From contig JACKEP010000006.1 in the NCBI GenBank assembly GCA_020632915.1, forward strand, positions 1 to 64,000: a DNA stretch of 64,000 nucleotides, given 5' to 3'. The position numbers were made by a program, and so were the translations under genes. This DNA is from Alphaproteobacteria bacterium. Its GTDB lineage: Bacteria > Myxococcota_A > UBA796 > GCA-2862545. The notes below the pieces were generated by a model. It had not been told where the DNA came from. It made no database searches and saw nothing but the letters and a program-made list of their open reading frames with translations. How positions within the stretch are numbered: position 1 is the first letter of the stretch; each line of letters starts with the position of its first letter. Positions 59,489 through 64,000 of the stretch are shown piece after piece.

Positions 59489-61618
59489 TCAGCTCGCCGA
59501 CAGCGCCGCGTCGTCGGCCAGGGCCCCGCGGATGATCGGGCTCGCCGTGCCCACGCTGGTGACCCAGAGCTGGTGGATGGCGCGGGTGGCGGCGACGTGC
59601 AGCAGCCTCCGCGCGGCGGGCGTGTCGGGGTAGTGGGCGGCGCTCGCCTCGACGACGACGACGTAGTCGAACTCCAGGCCCTTGACCTGACGGACGTCGA
59701 CCACCTCCACGCCGGGCGTGAACGCGAAGTCCTCGTCGGTGACGCGCCGCAGGCGGGGTACCTCCGCGCGCTGCAGGCCCTCGTGGTAGAGCGCGGCGAC
59801 GTGGGCGTCCGGCGTGATCAGCGCCACGTTCGCCAGCGGCTCGGCCGAGGCCAGCGCCTTGAGCGCGTCGCCCAGGAAGGCCACGGCAGCGCCGTCGTCG
59901 GTGAACCGGAACACCTCCACCGGCGGGCCCGTGCGCACGGTGAGCGGCGGGTCGCCGTCCTCGGCGAGCTCGCCCAGCACGGACTGGGCGAACGTGACGA
60001 TGGGCTCGGCGGACCGGTAGGCCACGCGCAGGGTCTCGACCGCCTCGCCCTGCACGCCCAGCCAGTCGAAGAACGACGACCAGCTGGTGAAGCCGGCGTT
60101 GGCCATCACGTGCTGCTGGGTGTCGCCCGCCAGGGTGATCGACTGGTTGGTGTCGAGGCAGTCGAGCAGGACGCGCACCTCGACGGGGGAGAAGTCCTGG
60201 ACCTCGTCGATCGCCACGTGCAGGTAGCGCAGCGGGGTGGTGCCCTGGCGCAGCGGCCCGACGCGCAGCTGCCACGCGCGCAACAGCAGCGCGTCGTCCT
60301 CGGGGTCGAGGGCGACCTCGACGTCGTCGTCGCGATCGCCGTCCAGCCATGCGAGCAGCTCGGCGTGGCGGTCGCGGCACCAGCGCTGGGCCTTGTCGAG
60401 CTCGTGGGGGCGGAGGGCGTCGGGGGCGAGCTCGCGCAGCACGTCGGCGAGCACGTCGGGCTGGGTGAGCACGCTCGCCCAGTCGTCGAGCGCCTGCTCC
60501 ATCGTGGCGGGGGCGGTCACGGCCTCGACCTGGCGCTCCAGCGCCACCATCGTGGCCGGGTGGACCTTGAGTCGGGTGACCAGCTCGGGCGTGTCGTCGC
60601 GCACGGTGCGCGGCAGGCCCGGGAAGTGGCGGCGGCGCTGGTCGGCGGCCCACTCGGGGAAGGTGCGGGGGCGCACCTTGCGGATGCCCAGGGCGGGGAG
60701 CACCTGCCCGACGTAGTCACGCAGCGCCTTGGAGAACACGAGGAACAGGGTGCGGTCGGAGTCGATGCGGGCGTCGGCGTAGGCGAGGTAGGCGATGCGG
60801 TGCAGCGCCACGGTGGTCTTGCCCGAGCCGGCGGTGCCGCGGATCACCACGAAGCCCGACGAGGGGCGGGTGATGAGCTCGAACTGCTCGGGGTCGATCA
60901 GGCCGGCGATGTCGGGCAGGTGCTTGTCGGGACGCTGCAGGCGGCCGGCGCCGTCGGTGCCCAGGCGTCGGCGGTCGCCCTGGCCCTTGGCGTGGACCTG
61001 GGCCCGCGACGCGCCCTGGCCGCCCGCGAGCCGGGGGCGCTCGGTGGCACGGATCGTCCAGGCGGCGTCGCGATCCTCGCGGACGAGCACGCCCTCGGGG
61101 GCGTCGATGCGCAGCAGCACGCCGTTGTCGATGCGGACGGTGCGACGGGTGGCGAGCGTGCCCTCCATCATCCGGCCGCCCATCGGCTCCTCGAACGTCT
61201 CCCCCTGCTGGTAGGAGTAGAAGATCCGGCTGATGGGTGCGTTGCGCCAGTCGACGATGCGCAGGCCGTGATCGAGGCGCGTGGCCTTGCCGAGGAACAG
61301 GTCGCGGCCCTGGCCGTCCTCGTCGATGCGCAGGTGGGCGAAGTAGGGGCTCGCCGGGTCGACCTCGGGCTTGTCGCGGGCGTCGCGGAGCTGCTGGAGC
61401 AGGGCGAACTGGTGTTCGTACTGCTGCATCATCGCGGGCTTGTCCTCCTCCTTGGCGTTGCGGACGTCCTCGCGCAGACGGACGAGCTCGGCGACGAGGT
61501 CCGTCTCGGACGGCGGCGCCACGATGGGCACCTCCTCCAGGCGGCGTCGGACCCGCTCGAGGCAGGTCTCCTCGTCGCGGGCGATGGCGTCGTGCAGGAC
61601 GTCGTCGGAGTCGGGCAT
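59489..61618 (-). CDS. helD: UvrD-like helicase, HelD (RNA polymerase recycling) type
   Basis: A 709-residue SF1 ATPase. The N-terminal charged coiled coil (EETCLERVRRRLEEVP) precedes HelD-typical PYFAHLRI and DWRNAPISRIFY. Walker A is at 261-269 (GTAGSGKTT, followed by VALHRIAYLAY) and the DExx box is DEVQDFSP. Motifs near the C-terminus (VDVRQVKGLEFDYVVVV, VAATRAIHQLW) complete the core. HelD proteins bind and release stalled RNA polymerase; the HelD-like identity is by pattern rather than full alignment. The ATG at 61618 has a weak ribosome site. Confidence 0.85.
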   Translation of the reverse strand: MPDSDDVLHDAIARDEETCLERVRRRLEEVPIVAPPSETDLVAELVRLREDVRNAKEEDKPAMMQQYEHQFALLQQLRDARDKPEVDPASPYFAHLRIDEDGQGRDLFLGKATRLDHGLRIVDWRNAPISRIFYSYQQGETFEEPMGGRMMEGTLATRRTVRIDNGVLLRIDAPEGVLVREDRDAAWTIRATERPRLAGGQGASRAQVHAKGQGDRRRLGTDGAGRLQRPDKHLPDIAGLIDPEQFELITRPSSGFVVIRGTAGSGKTTVALHRIAYLAYADARIDSDRTLFLVFSKALRDYVGQVLPALGIRKVRPRTFPEWAADQRRRHFPGLPRTVRDDTPELVTRLKVHPATMVALERQVEAVTAPATMEQALDDWASVLTQPDVLADVLRELAPDALRPHELDKAQRWCRDRHAELLAWLDGDRDDDVEVALDPEDDALLLRAWQLRVGPLRQGTTPLRYLHVAIDEVQDFSPVEVRVLLDCLDTNQSITLAGDTQQHVMANAGFTSWSSFFDWLGVQGEAVETLRVAYRSAEPIVTFAQSVLGELAEDGDPPLTVRTGPPVEVFRFTDDGAAVAFLGDALKALASAEPLANVALITPDAHVAALYHEGLQRAEVPRLRRVTDEDFAFTPGVEVVDVRQVKGLEFDYVVVVEASAAHYPDTPAARRLLHVAATRAIHQLWVTSVGTASPIIRGALADDAALSAS

Positions 61619-61730
61619 GGCGTCCGGGGAGGTCGGAGGGGAGGACAGGGCGACCCGGCGGTGTAACCCGACCGGTCGGCCCGGTGGCGAGCCCTGCGGG
61701 GACGGGGCACCTGCGGTCGAGGAGGTGGCC

Positions 61731-62609
61731 ATGGAGCACGTCGTCCGCACGCCGCGCGAGCCGTTCCTCGTCGCCGGGGGCGCCCTCCGGGTGCACCAGG
61801 TGCCGGTGTGGAAGGACAACCTCGTCTGGGTGATCGAAGGCGTCGACACCGGTCGGGCCGCGGTCGTCGACGGACCCCAGGCCGGCCCCGTGCTCGACTA
61901 CCTCGCCGCCCACGGCCTCGTGCTCGACACCGTGCTCAACACCCACACCCACGGCGACCACATCGGCATCAACGCCGAGCTGGTGGCGCGCGACCTGCTC
62001 GACGGCGTGCGCGTGGTGGGCCCGGCGCTCGCGGCGGACGCCGTCCCGGGGATCACGCGCGCGGTGGACGAGGGTGACGTCGTCGATCTCTTCGGGGTCG
62101 CGGCCCAGGTGTGGCGCACCGAGGGCCACATGGACGGCCACGTCTCCTACGTGGTGCCCGGCGCCGTGTTCTGCGGCGACACGCTGTTCACCGGCGGCTG
62201 CGGCTACCTGTTCGACGGTCCGCCCGCGAAGATGTTCGCGAGCCTGTCGCGGCTCGCCGCGCTCCCCGGCGACACCGCCGTGTGCTGCGCCCACGAGTAC
62301 ACCGAGGACAACCTCCGCTTCGCGTGGACCGTGGAGCCGGGCAACGCCGCCCTCGCCGACCGCATCCGCCGGGTGTGGGCGGTCCGGAGCGCTGGCGGGT
62401 GCGCGGTGCCCTCCACGATCGACGAGGAGCGCGCCACCAACCCGTTCCTGCGCGCGAGCGTGTCGGAGGTCGCGCGGGCCGTCGCGGCGGCGTCGTCCGA
62501 TCCAGCGGACAGTGCGCTGGCGGTGTTCACGGCGACGCGTCGGCTCAAGGACACCGGCAAGCACAAGGAACTGCCCGCGTCGAAGCTTCCGATCGGCGAA
62601 CCGGACTGA
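61731..62609 (+). CDS. gloB: metallo-beta-lactamase-fold hydroxyacylglutathione hydrolase-like (GloB)
   Basis: A 292-residue enzyme. The zinc motif THTHGDHIG (THxHxDH) and the second-shell His in HMDGHVSY, then GDTLFTGGCG and the late His in CCAHEYTEDN, are all present in the GloB pattern, as is the C-terminal region ATNPFLRAS. It would hydrolyse S-D-lactoylglutathione in methylglyoxal detoxification or a similar thioester. The ATG at 61731 follows aggaggtggcc. It is divergent from helD. Confidence 0.88.
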   Translation: MEHVVRTPREPFLVAGGALRVHQVPVWKDNLVWVIEGVDTGRAAVVDGPQAGPVLDYLAAHGLVLDTVLNTHTHGDHIGINAELVARDLLDGVRVVGPALAADAVPGITRAVDEGDVVDLFGVAAQVWRTEGHMDGHVSYVVPGAVFCGDTLFTGGCGYLFDGPPAKMFASLSRLAALPGDTAVCCAHEYTEDNLRFAWTVEPGNAALADRIRRVWAVRSAGGCAVPSTIDEERATNPFLRASVSEVARAVAAASSDPADSALAVFTATRRLKDTGKHKELPASKLPIGEPD

Positions 62610-62641
62610 ACCGGTCCCCTCCGGTACGGTCATCGTCACCC

Positions 62642-62657
62642 TGGCATGCCCCTTGCT
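62642..62657 (+). promoter_or_regulatory. sigma-54 (-24/-12) promoter
   Basis: TGGCAT-N5-TTGCT at 62642-62657 fits the sigma-54 consensus TGGCAC-N5-TTGCW. The invariant GG and GC are spaced correctly and the only mismatch is C to T. Transcription would begin near 62668, about 150 nt before the acyltransferase/cyclic-nucleotide-binding gene at 62818. It would need an enhancer-binding protein; none is adjacent. Confidence 0.62.
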
Positions 62658-62817
62658 TCAGGACGGCGCCCCCCTTTTCCTTCCCGAGGAGCGTGCTAGT
62701 GTCGCGCTTCGCAGAGGTCCGTCGCGTGACACTCAGGGACGCCGCAACCCATCGTCAGATGTCGACCCACCCCGGTGGTCGACAAGCGGTGGGGTGGGTG
62801 TCCATGTCGAGGCGCTG

Positions 62818-63843
62818 ATGGCGGTCCGCGTCAAGGTCGCCGAGACGGCTGAAGAGCTCGAGGCGCTCTACCGCTGCCGGCACCGCGTCTACGTGGAGCA
62901 GGGCGGCTACAAGGCCGCGCGGCCCGACGGTCGCGTGTTCGACGCCTACGACACCTGGCCCGTCGACCGCTGCGTGAACTTCATCGCGCTGGTCGACGAC
63001 GAGGTGATCGGCGGTGTGCGGCTGCTGCTGGCTGCCGACGACGACGGCACGTCGTCCGATCGCATCTTCCCGTTCTGCGACCACTTCGTCCCGGGCACGC
63101 TGCGGGGCTCGGGGTCGATGCTCGTCGTCGACCAGGCCTACCGCCACCACACCCGGCTCACGACGTCGCTGATGTCGGTGTTCTACCACTATGCCTGGGT
63201 GGTGGGCGTCCAGGAGCTCTACGGCTGCGTGAACCCCCACATCTGGCCGGCCTGCCAGCGCGTGGGCGCCCGGGCGCTGGCGCCGATCCCGCAGACCTCG
63301 GACGACGGCCTGCCCTACGTGCCGTTCATCCTGTGGATGCCCGACATGGACGATCGGTTCATGGCGTTCATCCGTCGCCACGGCCTGCGGGAGTTCCTGG
63401 GCGTGTGGCACCGCCAGTTCTTCGTCGCTGGCCAGACGGTCGTGGCGCCCGGCAGCCCCGGCGAGTTCGCCTACGTCATCGTCGACGGCTCGGCCGAGAT
63501 GCGCCTGGCCGACGGTCGCCGCGTCACGATGTTCCGGCCCTACCTGTTCGGTGAGGAGGAGATGCTCCGCGCCGAGACCCGCGACTACGAGGTCGTGGCC
63601 AAGGAGGACCTCGACCTGATCGTGCTCGACCGCGCCACGTTCCTCGACAAGGTCGCCACGCAGCCCGCCAGCGCGTTCAAGTTCGCGCGCCTGCTGCTCG
63701 ACCACGCGCCCACGATGGAAGCGGTGGACGGCGGTCGGGGCCGGCGGTCGGTCGCCGCGCCCGATGCCGACAACACCCAGAGCGGCGACCGCGCGCAAGA
63801 AGCCCAGCCCGTCCGGCGCGACAAGGCGAGCGGCGACAGCTGA
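62818..63843 (+). CDS. N-acyl-amino-acid-synthase-like GNAT protein fused to a cyclic-nucleotide-binding domain
   Basis: A 341-residue fusion. Residues 1-185 match the LuxI/FeeM-type GNAT fold (VKVAETAEELEALYRCRHRVYVEQGG, VVDQAYRHHTRLTTSLMSVFYHYA), acyltransferases that join acyl chains to amino compounds. Residues about 198-295 form a cyclic-nucleotide-binding-like beta-barrel (GQTVVAPGSPGEFAYVIVDGSAEM, RPYLFGEEEML). The fusion implies allosteric control by cAMP or cGMP. The tail is charged and disordered. A sigma-54 promoter lies upstream. The product could be a lipid signal; substrate and ligand are unproven. Confidence 0.8.
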   Translation: MAVRVKVAETAEELEALYRCRHRVYVEQGGYKAARPDGRVFDAYDTWPVDRCVNFIALVDDEVIGGVRLLLAADDDGTSSDRIFPFCDHFVPGTLRGSGSMLVVDQAYRHHTRLTTSLMSVFYHYAWVVGVQELYGCVNPHIWPACQRVGARALAPIPQTSDDGLPYVPFILWMPDMDDRFMAFIRRHGLREFLGVWHRQFFVAGQTVVAPGSPGEFAYVIVDGSAEMRLADGRRVTMFRPYLFGEEEMLRAETRDYEVVAKEDLDLIVLDRATFLDKVATQPASAFKFARLLLDHAPTMEAVDGGRGRRSVAAPDADNTQSGDRAQEAQPVRRDKASGDS

Positions 63844-63852
63844 TCGGGCCGC

Positions 63853-64000
63853 CTACGACCCGAAGCGCTGGCCGTCGACCACCAGCGCGGTGATCACGGC
63901 GCGCCCGCCGGACAGGCTCACCTCCAGCCAGCCGGGACGCTCCGCGGAGGCCTCGCGGAGCGCGGCGTCGGCCAGCGGCGCGTCGGCCTCGTTCAGGTAG
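63853..64000 (-). CDS. 3' end of an unidentified gene (partial)
   Basis: The minus strand holds an open frame running off the window edge with its stop at 63853-63855. The last 48 residues are visible, including LEVSLSGGRAVITALVVDGQ near the C-terminus. Codon use is GC-ending as in neighbouring genes. No family can be named from this fragment. The convergent upstream gene stops 9 nt away. Confidence 0.6.
   Translation of the reverse strand, partial: YLNEADAPLADAALREASAERPGWLEVSLSGGRAVITALVVDGQRFGS

Noticed and set aside
58447..61618. AlbA_2 protein plus HelD-like helicase as an anti-phage defence cassette
   Set aside because: The genes are 58 nt apart with no toxin, nuclease or restriction partner; HelD-type helicases are housekeeping RNA polymerase factors in many bacteria.

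Overview
The window is very GC-rich, densely coded DNA, with third codon positions almost all G or C. It carries many lipoproteins and exported multi-domain proteins and shows no phage, IS or CRISPR signature. It contains a MYXO-CTERM-like sorting signal, LVIVD and pre-peptidase C-terminal (PPC) domain proteins, families of small Cys-rich lipoproteins, a RegB/RegA pair and several complex signalling proteins. Together these point to a Myxococcota-type (former deltaproteobacterial) chromosome, probably from a little-studied or uncultured lineage. That assignment is an inference from gene content.

Layout. 0-6 kb: a tRNA-Leu(CAG), a HEAT-repeat protein, three small Cys-rich lipoproteins, and a divergent pair of acyl-CoA enzymes (3-hydroxyacyl-CoA dehydrogenase and a PcaF/PaaJ-type thiolase). 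6-13.4 kb: a RegB/RegA redox two-component system, a Tat-type lipoprotein with a small exported neighbour, a large hybrid histidine kinase, and GDP-mannose 4,6-dehydratase. 13.4-17 kb: a copper-amine-oxidase-like lipoprotein and a PPC-domain lipoprotein. 17-22 kb: membrane and housekeeping genes (fatty acid hydroxylase, VOC protein, sigma-like protein, Dps, methyltransferase). 22-30.8 kb: a lipase-like lipoprotein coupled to an outer-membrane-barrel-like protein, a GH31 glucosidase lipoprotein, and two further lipoproteins, one of them Bor/Iss-like.

30.9-38 kb is the most interesting part. A giant beta-propeller/di-haem cytochrome runs in frame into a mono-haem lipoprotein. It is followed by a 68-residue lipoprotein ending in tandem CPEQG repeats, a perfect 11-bp hairpin, a DUF692 (MNIO) enzyme, a DUF2063 partner and a cytochrome-P460-type lipoprotein; the last three are joined by ATGA overlaps. 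This looks like a bufferin/HvfABC-type RiPP system whose precursor is a lipoprotein and whose operon carries exported c-type haem proteins.

38-41.6 kb (minus strand) is a translationally coupled ECF sigma / anti-sigma-like / caspase-fold operon. 41.6-57 kb holds an HTTM protein, a sulfatase-like lipoprotein, a GT-C glycosyltransferase-like protein, an internally duplicated exported protein, an aminotransferase, an ABC exporter and a coupled pair of large IPT/TIG-type proteins. 57-64 kb holds an MFS exporter, a Schlafen/AlbA_2 protein, a HelD-like helicase, a GloB-like hydrolase, and a GNAT/cyclic-nucleotide-binding fusion behind a good sigma-54 promoter. The window ends inside a gene on the minus strand. 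Function assignments rest on motifs read by eye; no database search was possible.
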